Notes: generated from the letters alone by a model not told the origin. Shown: positions 10,307 through 22,672, numbered from the stretch's first letter. The stretch: DNA of 64,000 nt from Haematococcus lacustris (GCA_030144725.1 JASKMD010000031.1:9211823-9275822); one strand, 5' to 3'. Numbers and translations: made by a program.

Positions 10307-12016
10307 TCACGGCGTGTCAGCTTCCATCGGCTGCGATTGCGACTGCAACGCTTGTCGCGCCGACACTGCAGCCCTGCGAGTTGACTTGCCACGCACAGGC
10401 TGTGACGCTCCACGGTCCTGGTCCACCTGCGCGGACGGCCTTGAAAGTCTGGCTGGGCAGCAGCAGAGAGCAGCAACAGCAGCAAGGGACGAGCAGCGCA
10501 CGCTCAGTGGCATCCACGTTCAGGGACGCGCGCGCACGCGCGCGCACGGTCAGAGGCGGCGCATGAGGGCGGCACGGCCAGACCCTTATCCCGGCTGCCA
10601 CTCACTCTTTGACACTGAGGCCACGTTGAGGCCACATCGCGAGCCACGACACAAGCTACACTGACAACCTACCTCCTCGATGTAGGGCTTGACATCTGGC
10701 TGTGCGGCAGTCGGAGCTTTGCGGGCCGCTCGTGGCTTCGTCGCAGCGGTCTGCTTCCTCCCGCCTCGTTTCGCCGGCTGCCGGGCGTCTGACGCGCAAT
10801 CGTCGGAGGAGGATTGTGCGCTGTCGGAGCCAGTGGACACATCGCCACCAACCCAAATGAAGTCCACGCCGCGCACCCAGCAATCTGGGTCGGCCTGCAC
10901 CTGCGTCGCAAGTAGTCGGCTTCGGACTGTGGCGCCCGGCCTCCAAAGCCTAAACCCCTTGAGTGCAGCCCAGCCTGGCAGGATGGCGACCAGCGTGCTT
11001 GTGTGCTACCGTGACCACAGCGGCAGCGGCCACCGCACCTGCGCTCTGACCATATCAGCAGCAGCGGGCCGTGGCTCAGCAGTCAGTGCCCTGTCGGGCT
11101 CTGAGGCCAGGGCCAGAGGCGAGGCCACGCTCCCTGCTCTGCATTCCCCTCATCACTGCCGCCCAGGAGAGCCCCCACGACACTCCCCTCCCCCCCACGT
11201 GCCTACCCCCCACCAGCTCACAGCGCCTGTCCCGCTCCAGGTCCCTATCCCCTGTCCTTGCCACTAGGGTGACACCCTAGAGCCACCGCCCCCCCACCCG
11301 TCCCCCCACCCCCCCCCCCACCCCCCACCCCCCCACCCCGCCCCCCCACCCCCCCACCCGGCCGCAGCCACACTAGGCAGCACTCTAGGTGGCCACATGT
11401 GCGTGAGGAGCAGTGAGGCAGGGTAGCGGCTGGGCTCCAACCTTAGCCCGAACCACCAAGGTGGCGTGAGCTGCAGGCGCTAGGGTGGGTCCGCCCTGCA
11501 CTTCCCCTGCACTGCCACCAAGTGGCCTTACACCCCCCACCTCCCTCCCTGGCCCCCTTCCTTTCCAGCCATACCTCATTGTCTGCCGCCTCCTCCTTGA
11601 CCAGGCCTGAGGGCGGGGCAGGGGAGGGCAGCAGGGGGCCCAGCCACGCCTGCAGCGCCCCCAGGGCCCGCACCACGCTGGCCTCCAGCCGCAAGCCTGC
11701 CTCTGCGCTGCCGGTCAGGGCCAGCAGCTGGGCGCAGCCAGCCAGCTCGTCTGCTGCCACCCCCACCAGGTTCAGGCTGGCAGCCAGCTGCAGGACGGCA
11801 GGAGGACAGCAGCAGGGGGGGTACGGGGCTGAGGGGGAGGGGGGAGAGGAGGGTAGCCAGATGGGTCAGCAGCAGAGGAGAGCGAGTGAGGGGGGGTGGC
11901 CAGCTGGGGCGCAGCAGCAGCGCACGGGGCTCACAGGTCAGCCGACCCCGTCAGCCTCAGCCTCCACCTCAGTGCCGCACACCAGGGGGGCTGCAGTCAG
12001 ACAAATTACAACCACG

Positions 12017-12058
<42 letters not shown>

Positions 12059-14247
12059 CTTGGTGCAGCAGCAGCAGCAGCAGCAGCGGGGCACGGGGCT
12101 GCGTGTGGGTCAGGGTGCGCACCAGGGCCACCTCTTTCATGTACTCCTTGCAGGCAGTGCTGGGGGGGCCGGGCCGCCTGCCAAGCTGCACCAGCACCCT
12201 CAGGCAGCTGCACAGGAGGCCAGCAGACCCGGAGCCAGCAGGAGCAGCAGCACCTGCACAGCCAGCCAGGGGGCACCCCACTGTGGGCTCTGAGTCACGA
12301 GGGTAACCGGGTCAGACGGGGAACCTCCCCCTCCCCCTCCCCCTCCCCCTCCCCCTCCCCCCTCCCCCTCCCCCTCCCCCTCCCCCTCCCCCTCCCCCTC
12401 CCCCTCCCCCCTCCCCCTCCCCCTCCCCCTCCCCCTCCCCCTCCCCCTCCCCCTCCCCCTCCCCCTCCCCCTCCCCCTCCCCCTCCCCCTCCCCCTTGGT
12501 CCTCCCCCACTGGCACTGCAGACCTGGTACGAGGGGGAGGTGCAGCAGCTGGGCAGCGAACTTGACCATCCTTGCGGCCAGGTACTTGCGCGGTCCTGCC
12601 GCCACCTCCACCAGCGGCTCAGTGCAGGGCAGCAGCACAGCGGACAGCAACTGCTTGTTGGCGGCGCTGCGGCTGCAGAACTCCTGGGGGGGGAGGGGGG
12701 GAGGAGCAAGGGCAAGGGGCAAGGGACGACCAGCAGCAGCAGGTCGACAGTGAGGCAGATGGGGGACAGGCAGCCAATGAGGGCCAGGGGCAGTGCAGCA
12801 TGTAGGAAGGTGGACATGAGGGGGGTGAGGGGGGTGACGGGGGCAGGTAGGCATTAGGCATTAGGCATTAGGCATTAGGCATTAGGCATTAGTCATTAGG
12901 GGGGTGAAGGGGCAGCCCTAGCGCCTGTAGGTCCAGTAGGGTGGGGCGAGGCTGTGAGGGGCTGGGCGGAGGGGGGAGCGGGGTGCGCCACCTGGAAGAA
13001 TGCCGCCAGGGCCTGCTGCAGCTCCAGGCAGTCCTGCAGGCCCGGCTGCATGTGCAGCACCAGCAGCTGCGCCAGCACACGCCGCGCCTGCACCTCCTGC
13101 GCGCTCAGCAGACAGCAGGCAGCAGGGGGGTGAGGGGGGGGCAGGGGGCGCTGGGGTCAAAGGCCATCCCCTGGGGGAGGAGTGGGGGCAAAGGGGGGGG
13201 GAGGGGCAAGATGTGTCGCAGCCCTGACTTGACCTGGCGTGGCGTACCACAGCCGCTCGTTCCACAGCCAGCTCGTTCCATAGCCAGCAGCCGCTCGTTC
13301 CCCCTGATGACCCTGGACCCTGAAGCAGGCCGGTGCTGCGGCTCAACAGGTCAGGCCCCCTCCCCTCTCGACCCAACCAGGCTCTGCCTCGACTGGCCCC
13401 TGCTGCCCCCCCCCTCCCCCTGCTGCCCCCCCCCTTCACCTGCTGCCCCCCCCTGCCCCTGCTGCCCCCCCCTTCACCTGCTGCCCCCCCCCTCCCCCTC
13501 CTGCCCCCCCCCTCCCCCTCCTGCCCCCCCCCTCCCCCTGCCCCCCCCCCATGGCAGCGCACCGTGAGTGCCATGCGCCTGCCCCCCAGCAGCCGGTCAG
13601 ACAGCTGCTGGTGCACGGCGCGGTGCAGCAGCAGGCGGGCCAGCCCCTCAGCGCACCGCAGCAGGGCGGGCCCAGGGGCAGCAGCCACCACACCTGCCTT
13701 CCTGCAGGCAGCAGCGGGTCAGGGGGGGCAAGGGTGTTAAGGGGGGCAAGGGGGGGAGGGGGGGGAGGGGCAGCCCAGGTGAAGGGGAGGCCATGGGGGG
13801 CGAGGGTCAAGGGGTGTTAGGTCCTCCTTACAACACAGGGAGGGGGGGGGGGGGAGGGGGGGGAGGGGGGGGGGCCTAGGTCTGCCAGCCAGGGTGGCGC
13901 ACCTTGCCTGCGACCTTGTCTGCGCAGCTGCCAGGCGTGCCAGCAGGCGCTGCAGCTCCAGCACCAGGTCAACTCCGCCACACCTCGCCCCCCCCCCTGC
14001 CTCCCCCCCCCCCTGCACTTCCTCCTCATGGGCCAGAGCAGCTGGAGGGGGGGCGCTGGCACCAGCCACGGCCTGCCCCTGCCCTTTCCCTGCACCTCCT
14101 CCACCTCCTGCTGCATTTGCCCCTGCTGCTGCTGTTTCATCGCCTGCTCCCCCTGCTCCTGCCTCTCCCTCTTTCCCTACCCCTGCTACTTCCTCTAGTT
14201 TAATGCCTGCTGGCCCTGCTGCCCCTGCCCCTGCCCCTGCCCCTGCC

Positions 14248-14282
<35 letters not shown>

Positions 14283-17200
14283 GGGGTCCTCCTCTAGGCT
14301 GTCCTGGCCCCCCATGCTTAGCCCCCTGGCCAGCTGCTGCGCCAGCCTGCTGACTGAGGGCAGCATGGTCTTAGGGGGCGGGGTCTGGCAGCCCCCCCCT
14401 ACTGCCTCCACCGCGCTGCCCCCCAGCAGCAGCAGCAGGTCAGCCAGGCAGCTGCCGGCCTGGGCAGCCAGGGCTGGCTGAGGGCTGTGCAGCAGGGGGG
14501 CGGCGGCGGCCACAGCGGGCTCCAGCAGGGGCCCGGGGGCAAGCAGGCAGGCGAGGGTGAGGGCGCGCAGAGCCTGGGCCCTGCAGCAGGCGACCAGAGG
14601 GGGGGCAGCAGGCGACCAGTGGGGGGGGGCCAGGGGGGGCATGGGCTATGACTGCCCCTCGGTCCCTGGGCCTGCAGTGGGAGGGGGGGGGACACAGCTA
14701 AAGCAGCAGGGGCAGCAGGGGCAGTAGCAATGACAGGGGCAGGGACAGGGGCACTCTTAGTCCATGGGTGCGGGCCATGGGGCAGCTGGCGACTCACCCT
14801 GCCTCCGGGTCCTGCTGCTGCTGCAGACTAGGCTGGATGGCGGCCTGCAGGAAGTCGTCCAGGCTGGTGGGCAGCTGGCAGCCAGGGCCGGGCGCCAGCA
14901 CCACCTGCTGGCCCACAGCCTGCATGGCCAGGCAGCCCAGCCGCAGCGCGCTGGCCAGCCGCCCCGCCTGCTGCCCTGGCTGTGACGCAGAGGCGGTCGG
15001 CTGTGGCTGCTGCTGCTGCCCTGCCTCATCAGGCCGCTGCTGGGAGGCTGCTCCCTTTGGGCCTAGCTCTGAGGCTGCAGGCAGGCAGGCAACAGCACGG
15101 TTAAGCGTGAGCGGGCGGGCGGGCGGGCGGGCGGGCAGGCGGGAAAGCGGGCAGGCGGGAAATTGGGCGGGCGGGAAGATGGGCGTGCGGGCGTGCGGGC
15201 GTGCGTGCGTGCGTGCGTGCGGGCGGGCGGGCGGGCGGGCGGGCGCCCCACCTTGACTCTGGCTGCGGGCATTGCTGCTGCACCCACCCTGGGCTTGCTG
15301 AGTCAGTAGGGGCAGCACCTCGTCCAGCAGCTGGCCAGGGTCAGGCAGCAGCGCAGCAGCAAATCCCACCACAGCCTCCTCCCAGGCGCTGCTGCTGCCA
15401 CCGCCTTCAGGGGGGCTGGGGGGGCAGGCGGGCAGGCAGGCAGAGCCACGTCAGTGTGCAGGGTGCGGGGCAGGGGGCAGGGAGGTGAGGGCAGGAGGGG
15501 GCAGGAGGGGGGGGGCTCAGCAGCCAGGGGTGCATCAGAGTGGGGGGGCAGGGGGTGGGGTTATGGTCAGGTGCAGGGGGGGGGTCCAGGGCCACTGGTG
15601 CTGGGGGTGCTGCCTCGGCTCCTGACCTGCAGCTAATGGCCAGCAGGGGGCGCAGCAGAGCCAGACCGGCCTGGGCGCTGGGCCTGTCCGTCCAGTCCTG
15701 CGGGCGATGCAGCGCAGCCACTACTAGGAGCAGCAGCCACTACTGCAGAGTAGGCGGCCAGGAGCCTCAGGAGCCTCAAGAGCCATCACCCCTGCTGCCC
15801 TGCACTGCCCAGCTGGCAGCAGCCTGGCCTGGCCTTACTCGGCCTGGCCTGGTAGGCCCCGCTGCTGCCCTGCCCTGCCTCTTGCCCTCCTCACCTTGGC
15901 CCTGCCCCCCAGGCCTCCCTTCCCCCCTTCTGCCCTGCCCCGCCCAGCTGCTCCCCCCCGGCCCTGGCACTGCCGCCTACCCCCCTAGCCAGGTCTGACC
16001 ATGCAGGTGGCGGCCAGGCGCAGGAGGTGGCCCGCAGCGCAGCGCCGCCCCGCCCCCCCGCTGAGGTGCGCCTGAATGAGGGCCAGCAGCTCGGCAGGGC
16101 TGTCAGGCAGCACGGCCTCCAGCACCTGAGGTCCACAGCACAGCAGGCAGCAGCGGGGCCTGACCCTAGGAAGACCAGGCCAGGAGGAGCCAGGCCAACC
16201 AAGGCTGCGGGGGGCTGAGGGAGGTCAAGCAGGGCCGAGCAAGATTGAGGTTGAGGGAGGTTGAGCAAGACTGAGGACTGCGAAGCTCGGTTGAGAAGGG
16301 CAGGCAACGGCGATCCTTGGCTGGCTGGCACCTCCCCTAAGCTAGAGCGAGACTGAGGACAGGTACACACCAGGCAACACCAGCACACGCCTGTGGCACC
16401 AGCAGTGCCTTCCCCACAGAGGGGTCCTCAGAGGGGCCAGGGCAGGGATCACAGCTGGCGGTACGCTGGGCAGTGCGGGGCCAGGGGGGGCGGCCAGTAG
16501 GTCACCCTCTCACCCTTTGCCACAAGCATGGCCGCCTCCACCCCCACCCTCCCTTACCCCCTCCACACCTGCCCCAGCCCCTTGTGCCCCCCCTAGGCCT
16601 CACCTGGTGCTGCCCCTCAGCCTCTGCCGCCTCCACCGCTGCCGCCGCCCCCCTGGTGCCTGCTGCCGCCAGCCCCCGCTGTGTAGCGCTGCGCTGCTGA
16701 CCGCAGCAGGTGAAGCGCCTGAGGCAGGCCGCAGCACACAGGCAGGCTGGGGCTCCCCGCCCCCCCCCCCTGCCTACCCTGCCGCCCCCCTGCCTATCCG
16801 GCAGCAGACCCAGCACAGGGGTCTCAGGCCCCACTACCCCCTACCCCCCCTGCACATCAGCCAGCTGCCCCAGGGCCCGGCACCAGCTTAACACAGGCAG
16901 GCCATGTGCCCCCCTGCCTCCCTGCCCCCCTCCTGCCCTCACCTCACCCTGCCTGGCTGCAAGGTCATAGGTATTAAGTGCGGCGCCCTGCAGCCCCCCC
17001 CTCCCCGCCACTCACCCAGCCGGCTACCCCTCCATGCAGCACACAGTCCACCCCCTTCGCCCCTGCCCCTGGCCCCCCCGCCCAGCCCAGCCGTCCCCAT
17101 CACCACAAGCAGGCGGCAGCAGGGCTGAGGATGCAGTCCCCCTCCCCCCTGAGGCAGGCGTGGGCCCGGGCCCGCAGGCTGCAGGTCTGGCCCCGCAGCC

Positions 17201-20200
17201 ACTGCTCACAGCCCAGCGCCCCCTGCGCCTCAGCCGCCGCCAGCACCAGCTCGGCTGTGTCTGCACCCAGCACCCAGGTGGCAGGGCAGCAGGGCGGCAG
17301 GGCAGCAGGGCAGCAGGGCAGCAGGGGTCAGGCTCCAAACCCAGCCCTGGACTCAGCAGGAGGCAGCTGCCCCGCCTGATGGGACTGGGCTGACGCTACG
17401 CTGAGCTGGCGGGCAGTCAGGCAGCAGGGGGCGGGGCGAGGCTGTGGCATTGAGAACAAGGCGTTGCAGCACTGCTCCTCAGCCTGCCTGCCTGCCTGCC
17501 TGAGCTGCTGCCCCTGGGCCTCGCCTCCCCTCTGCCCCCCTGATACCCCTCAGCTGCAAGGCGCAGCAGCAGGCAGGCAGGCAGGCAGGCAGGCAGTCAC
17601 GAGACAGGGCAGCACAAGGCTGGCTGCCTAGGTGCTGGCTAGCTGCTGGGGCTGGGAGTGACCCTCCTGGAGGTCACACCTCCCGCCATGGGCCCGCAGC
17701 AGGAGGGGGGGAGGGCAAGGCGCAGCCTCAGGGGTCTGACCCTGGGACCCCCCTCAAGCGGACAGGCCCCAGACCCCCCCCCATGGCTGGTCCCTGTCCC
17801 TGACCCGGCACCCGGCCCCCCGACTCTACCAGGCCCATGTTCATACCCTGGGTTTTACAGCTCGACCTTACTTAAACACATAACTCAGACCAGCTACGTC
17901 GCAAGTTGAGAACCTTATTTCTATAGCGCGATGCGCGGTAGTGCAGTTTCCAGAATGGTCATTTCCATAGCGCAAAAAAACCTCGGAACGTGGCATAGCG
18001 AACGCTATATAGAGCGCAAAAACAACAACAACTGGACCCCCCCCTGGCCAGGTCAGCCCAGGCCAGCTGCCTGACCGTGACGGCCTGAGCCAGCAGGCAG
18101 GCCAGCCAGCAGGCAGACGCTGCGGGCACGGAGGGGGGCTGCTGCACCCCCTGATGCAGCACAGCTTGCCCTAACCCTGACGCCTCCCCGTGGCTCAGCC
18201 CTCCTCCTCACTCCTCCTCACTCAAGTTTTACCCTCCCCCTCCCCCCCCTGCCCCCCCCCCCCCTCCCCCCACCTGGGTAGCGCTCCAGCTCCATGAGCT
18301 GCAGCAGGCGCTCCGTGTCGCCCCCGCACCCCCGCTGCAGCCAGGCCGCCACCAGCTGCTGCGCGGCCTCTGCCACCGCCTGCACCCGGTCCCTCAGCCC
18401 CGCCCGCAGCAGCACGTCACGCGCCTCCCCCCTGAGACACCACCACCACCACCACCACCACCACCAGAACGATGAGGGGCAGCGACAGGGCAGACAACGG
18501 GGGGGGGTCTCTGTCCAGCTGTGCTGCCAGAGGCCCTGCCAGGGGGGCCAGGGCAGCCGGGGGCGTAAACAAGGGGGCCAGCTAGGGGTCAGGCGGTGAC
18601 TGAGAGGCAGGGTCAGCCAGGGGGGGTCAGCCAGGGGGGGTCAGCCAGGGGGGGTCAGCCAGGGGGGGTCAGCCAGGGGGGGTCAGCCAGGGGGGGTCAG
18701 CCAGGGGGGGTCAGCCAGGGGGGGTCAGGGAGTCGGCTGAGAGGCAGGTTGGTGAGCTGAACAGCAGCAGGGAGTGTCTGACTGTGCATGTGGCAGTTGG
18801 ATGCAGTTGGCTGCCAGGCTGTTGCCCCACCTGATGACGCCTGGCGGCAGGGCGGCCAGGCGCTTGAACACTGCAGCCCGCACCTGCAGCCATAGGCAGG
18901 GGCGCAGCAGGGGGCGCTGAACCAGAGCAGGCCAAGTGCTGCCACCACCTGGTGTGAAGCTGTGCCGCCTGCACCCAGGGCAGCAGCTGGAACCCGGTGC
19001 CCCCCTGCTGCCCTGCCGCCTGGCTGCTGGCAGCAGGGTCCAGGCGCAGCCGAGCTGGTGCTGGCGGCGGCTGAGGCGCAGGGGGACACCTGTGGCAGCA
19101 GCGGCCTGACTGGCTCAGCTGCCAGGTGCTGCTGCTGCAGCTGCTGCTGAGGGTGCGGGTAGGGTGCAGGGAAAGGGGGGGCCCTGGAGCACCTGCTCAC
19201 ACTGGCCACACCTCGGGCGCCGTGTCGCAGCACCTGTCCATCAGCGGCTGCAGCGTCTCGGTGTTGACGGGCAGGTGGGCGATCAGGGCCACACGCACTG
19301 CCTGGGCAGCAGGGGGGCAGCCGGCAGGCCGCACAGCAGCAGGTGCGTGAGGGGGGAGTGCACAGGGCCCCCCCGCCCCCACCCCCCGGGGCTGCCCTGG
19401 ATGCCCCGGGACTCCCAGCCGCCCCACATCACCTCCCTTCCCCCCTCCTGCTGCTGGCACCCTGAGGCACCCGGGCAGTGCGCCACTGCCTGCTGCTCTC
19501 GTCACCCCTGCCAAGGGCCGGCGGCCAGGGCCAGGCTGGTCACGGTGCCACCGGCAACTGGCCGCAACTGGCCGCTACCGGCTGCCGGGGCTGTCCTGCT
19601 GCAGGCGGCAGACCCTGCGCTGCCGCACACCTGGGTGGGCTCCACTGCCAGCTGCTGCAGCAGGGCGGCCACGGCGACATCCTGCACGGCCCAGAAGACA
19701 AGGTGGGGCTGTGAGGGCGGTGGGAGCCCTCTCCTATTGCTCGGGGTTTTACCCTGCCGCCCCTGCCGCCCCTGGGACCCCGCTGCCCCTGCGCCCCCTG
19801 CTGCTGCCCTTGCTGTCCCTGCTGCTATGGTGTGCCCCACCCTGTACTGCTGCATGCTGATGATTGTGCCCTGTGCCGCGTTGACCCCCCTCCTGCGTAG
19901 CCGCCGTGTTGCTGATCCTGCAGCACCCGCACCCGGGGCTGACCTGTGGATCCCCAGGGGTGATCAGGCGCGGCACTATCTGCGCCGCCACGCGCCGGAT
20001 GTCCGTCACCCGGTCGTCTAACCGCGCCACCAGTCGCTGCAGCAGCGCCGCCTCCAGCGCACCCTCGAACGCGTACTCCACCTCTTGCAGCGCATCCAGC
20101 AACAGCTGCAGCAGCCTCACGCCACGCGCGCGGGCCACATCGTCTGCTAGCCTTGTCAGCTCCGAGACTGCCTCCACCAGGCTGCCCACAGTGCTGCTGC

Positions 20201-20593
20201 AAGCTGCGTGGTGTGACCCACTGGCCACCATCACAGACAGCAGCTGCATACAACGCTCCACGCCACTGGTATCCTGTGCGGGCAGCGGTGACCAGTGCTA
20301 GCAGGTTGGGATACGGCTGGTCACCTGCCCCTGGCGGGCATCGGCTCTGCATAAGCTTTTACAACGCGACTGAAGTGAAACCTTACCTTTGGTGCGAGGC
20401 ATACGCGCACGCACTGATGATAGAGCTCAGCGGCCAGCTCATCCAATTTTGAAGTGGCCAGCTCTTCGTCATCCTTGTGCGACTGCCACAGTGACTGCGC
20501 AGCCGTAGAGAATGCTGCGTCGCGTAGGTCACCGGACGTCAGGAGCTGTTCGATGCGTATTTGCATGTTCAAAAGTCTTGCTGGCGTTGCCAT
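10307..20593 (-). CDS. CAP-G: Condensin I non-SMC subunit CAP-G (condensin complex subunit 3), multi-exon
   Basis: CAP-G is the HEAT-repeat subunit of condensin I that grips DNA and compacts mitotic chromosomes. Exons with consistent phases, in transcription order: 20593-20387, 20273-19944, 19681-19631, 19301-19212, 18883-18831, 18431-18274, 18170-18076, 16696-16604, 16125-16000, 15697-15627, 15415-15252, 15074-14798, 14580-13903, 13701-13563, 13096-12992, 12683 to about 12510, about 12210-12080 (weak), 11787-11575, 10900 to about 10670, about 10460-10307. A further exon at about 17258-17150 is doubtful because its phase does not fit. Family landmarks: FEGALEAALLQRLVARLDDR (exon 2), VALIAHLPVNTETLQPLMDR (exon 4), VLLRAGLRDRVQAVAEAAQQ (exon 6), VLPDSPAELLALIQAHL (16.1 kb), then the Cnd3-type C-terminal half (ALRALTLACLLAPGPLLEP, LRCAEGLARLLLHR, LELQQALAAFFQ, NKQLLSAVLLP). 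The tail is acidic then Lys/Arg-rich. Exon 14 has an in-frame Ala/Gly run. The last junction is ambiguous (donor at 10673 or 10669), so the C-terminal 45 residues are uncertain. Confidence 0.85.
11283..11362. repeat. C-rich low-complexity tract in a CAP-G intron
   Basis: About 80 bp of CCCCCCAC and CCCCCG words between the last CAP-G exons. On the gene's own strand it is G-rich and could form G-quadruplexes in the pre-mRNA. Confidence 0.8.
12021..12089. repeat. CAG repeat in a CAP-G intron
   Basis: Two runs of CAG triplets (about 12021-12056 and 12067-12089) separated by CCTTGGTG. They lie just downstream (on the minus strand) of the weakly supported exon at about 12.1-12.2 kb. Confidence 0.85.
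12324..12492. repeat. (CCCCCT)n microsatellite, about 28 units, CAP-G intron
   Basis: A near-pure hexamer with two 7-nt interruptions. The complementary strand, which is the sense strand of CAP-G, reads (AGGGGG)n. The Gly-Arg, Gly-Glu and Pro-Ser frames that cross it are by-products of the repeat. Confidence 0.95.
12848..12899. repeat. (TAGGCAT)n heptamer repeat, 7 copies, CAP-G intron
   Basis: Seven copies of the 7-bp unit with one G-to-T change in the last. It resembles a telomere repeat in length only; the unit is not TTTTAGGG or TTTAGGG. Confidence 0.9.
15108..15245. repeat. (GGGC)n / (GTGC)n tetramer tract, CAP-G intron
   Basis: Blocks of GGGC, GGCA and GTGC tetramers between the exons at 15074-14798 and 15415-15252. 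Open frames of Ala-Arg-Pro and Thr-His come from the repeat. Confidence 0.9.
17219..17257 (-). repeat. 39-bp inverted repeat, left arm (inside CAP-G)
   Basis: The minus-strand sequence here is identical over 39 nt to the plus strand at 19047-19085, and the flanks are also alike (GCCCTGCC, CCTG, GTGCTGG). The arm overlaps the doubtful CAP-G exon, translating as AELVLAAAEAQG; the other arm lies in an intron. Confidence 0.85.
18431..18466. repeat. (CCA)n microsatellite at a CAP-G splice site
   Basis: About eleven CCA triplets immediately upstream (on the minus strand) of the acceptor at 18431. The intron end is therefore TGG-rich rather than pyrimidine-rich. Confidence 0.8.
18611..18727. repeat. 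14-bp tandem repeat, unit GTCAGCCAGGGGGG, 8 copies
   Basis: Perfect 14-bp period (TCAGCC at 18613, 18627, 18641 and so on) in the intron between the exons at 18831 and 18431. Confidence 0.95.
19047..19085 (+). repeat. 39-bp inverted repeat, right arm
   Basis: Partner of 17219-17257, 1.8 kb away in opposite orientation, inside the intron between the exons at 19301-19212 and 18883-18831. A CAP-G pre-mRNA could pair the two arms. Confidence 0.85.
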
Positions 20594-20829
20594 TGCTTAG
20601 TCAAACGCTGCGGCACTACCTCGGCCTACCTATTTGGCAACGCTACGATAAGCGTCGCCGTGGCTGTCGAAAGCACCATGTAAACCACTATCATGCGCGT
20701 GTGCGATAAGGCCCGTGTAACTCAGATGACCCGGCACCAATGTACCCCGGATGGGGCTGAAACCAACCCCAAATACTAGCTAATCATTGGTAAACTGGCC
20801 AGCATCATGGCCATGTGAAGGGCTTGCAA
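20594..20829. promoter_or_regulatory. Short 5' region of CAP-G
   Basis: Only 236 bp separate the CAP-G start codon from the transposon copy at 20830. On the minus strand there is a CCAAT at about 20784-20788, and on the plus strand another at about 20734-20738. No TATA box is evident. Promoter function is inferred from position only. Confidence 0.3.
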
Positions 20830-22241
20830 TCAGGATGTCCCAACATGGGGTTGGTAATCTTCATGCAAGTACTCTTTCAATACTGCACCGTTTCTGATAG
20901 CGTTTGTCACATTGGCACCTGCGAATTAATGCGCATCTACTGGCAAGCGGCGCGTTACCACTTGCGAGTGAGGCCGTGCCGGCGCAAGCGAGCGCGGATA
21001 CATCTCAGCTGCTCACCATCGATTGTTCTTGTGGTGAGTAGTGGCACCAATGAGGGAACTCCGCCTGGCATCCAGCCGGAAGTACAATCACATTTCAGCC
21101 CGCCAGGCTCGCTCCGCGAGCCTTTTGTTGGTGCAGGCGGTGTTGGAGGGCCATCGCTGGGCATGTGATGTAGCGACATTGCTGCAAATGCGGGAAATGT
21201 GCGTCTCTCTCTCGCTAGTCACACAGGAAAAGGGACCCTCATTAACAAAATGGCATGTTGTGAGCTGACCACTGTGATGTTCCAGTTTTTCGCTACATAA
21301 ATCTGTTCCTTACTCAACGCCACAACTGCTGGAGAAGAAAGCATGGCAATTAGTTGATCAGGCCTGCTTGAAATGACATTGGCGTGACCCGACTTTCCAC
21401 ATGCCGGCGGCTGTTCATCGGCCTGGCCACCGGCCTGGCGAGCGCACAACTGTGGGCCGGCAACTGCGAGTGGTCTACAAGTACCTGCGGCAAAAAACCC
21501 TAGCTGGGCTGGGCTGGGCTGGGCTGGGCTGGGCTGGGCTGGGCTGGGCTGGGCTGGGCTGGGCTGGGCTGGGCTGGGCTGGGCTGGGCTGGGCTGGGGC
21601 TGGGCTGGGCTGGGCTGGGCTGGGCTGGGCTGGGCTGGGCTGGGCTGGGCTGGGCTGGGCTGGGCTGGGCTGGGCTGCCCACCCCTCCTGCTGCACCCCC
21701 CTGGCAGCAGCAGGCAGCTGGTGCTGGTGCCGCCCCTGACCTGCCCCCCCCTCCTGCTGCACCCCCCTTGCAGCAGCAGGCAGCTGGTGCTGGTGCTGCC
21801 CCTGGGCTGCCCACCCCCCCAGCTGAGCAGCAGGGGGTCAGGGCGGAGCTGGACACAAGCCTTGTATACTTCCGAGCATGGGTGGAGGGGCGTCGTTACA
21901 ATCGGTTTGGCGTGCCATGTGCATTGTTTTGACTGCGGCGACTGTCCCTGACTGTTTGCAAGGCTACTGGGCCACGTCGGTCGCGGCGGTCGGTCGCGGC
22001 GAGGCCCGCATGAGCAAAACTGGCATGAATTTGAATGTCAAGATTTGAGCCGCCATAGCACTCAGCACAGTGCATAATATTTAATGTTACAAGCTGCACC
22101 GCATAGCTGACAGAGTCCTCTATCCAGGGGTGTGCGAAACATAAATAGAAACCACGTGGCTGAGACGCGGCGTCGTTTTTGATTACCAGGGGTCGGTTTC
22201 CTATCATTTTCTGTCATTTTTTGTTAGTTGGGGTCGCCTGA
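20830..22241 (+). mobile_element. Short (non-autonomous) copy of the TCAGGCG-end DNA transposon
   Basis: The left end TCAGGATGTCCCAAC and the right end (read inwards) TCAGGCGACCCCAAC are inverted relatives. An exact 7-bp target duplication CTTGCAA flanks them (20823-20829 and 22242-22248). The first 93 bp are about 80 percent identical to the left end of the 53533-59059 copy, and the last 59 bp match its right end (TACCAGGGGTCGGTTT near both). Inside, 21430-21500 keeps a coding fragment of the transposase ([15 protein letters not shown], against [15 protein letters not shown] in the big copy) followed by the same GGGCT array. The rest of the transposase is gone. It sits in the spacer between CAP-G and POLA2. 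Confidence 0.82.
21503..21676 (+). repeat. (GGGCT)n array in the short transposon copy
   Basis: About 35 units with one extra G near 21600. It directly follows AAAACCCTAG, the same position as in the large copy, where the array follows AAAACCCTTG. Downstream, 21680-21830 is an imperfect duplication of a 70-bp CTCCTGCTGCACCC...GGCAGCTGGTGCTGGTG segment. Confidence 0.95.
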
Positions 22242-22514
22242 CTTGCAACTGGGCACGCCGGTGGCTGCGAACCATGAGTCTGCAACTAAAAAGAATGTAA
22301 GTGGTGGTGTCAGGGCTGGGTTGGCAGTGAGTGGGAGGTCAGGGGCTGGGGCTGGGAAGGGGTGGGGGGGCAGGACTGGGACCGTCGGTGTGGGGGTCGG
22401 GGTGGGGGCAGAGACAGGGGTGGGTAGAAGTAGAGGTAGGAGTGGCAGTGGCGGGCCAGTAGGCAGAAGAGGGTCAGGATCGTGGAGGTCAGGATGGGGA
22501 TGGGGTGGTCCAGC

Positions 22515-22672
22515 CTGCAGACGTGCAGTGAATTGCAGTGCTTTATTTTGCAGTGTTGTATTGCGTGCAGAATTGCAGTGCTTATTGATTTACTACGTGC
22601 CGAATTATTGCTTTGTTACATGCAGAATTATTGCTTTATTACGTGCAGAATTGCAGTGCTTTATTTTCCAGC
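22515..22672. repeat. Degenerate tandem repeat upstream of POLA2
   Basis: Six or so copies of a 22-26-bp unit around GTGCAGAATTGCAGTGCTTTATT. It lies 290-440 bp upstream of the POLA2 ATG, so it may overlap the promoter; no specific factor site is claimed. Confidence 0.75.

Noticed and set aside
12200..12854. Gly-Arg and Gly-Glu repeat ORFs on the minus strand, and a Pro-rich one on the plus strand
   Set aside because: (CCCCCT)n in a CAP-G intron; the real exon (12683 to about 12510) is a small part of one of them.
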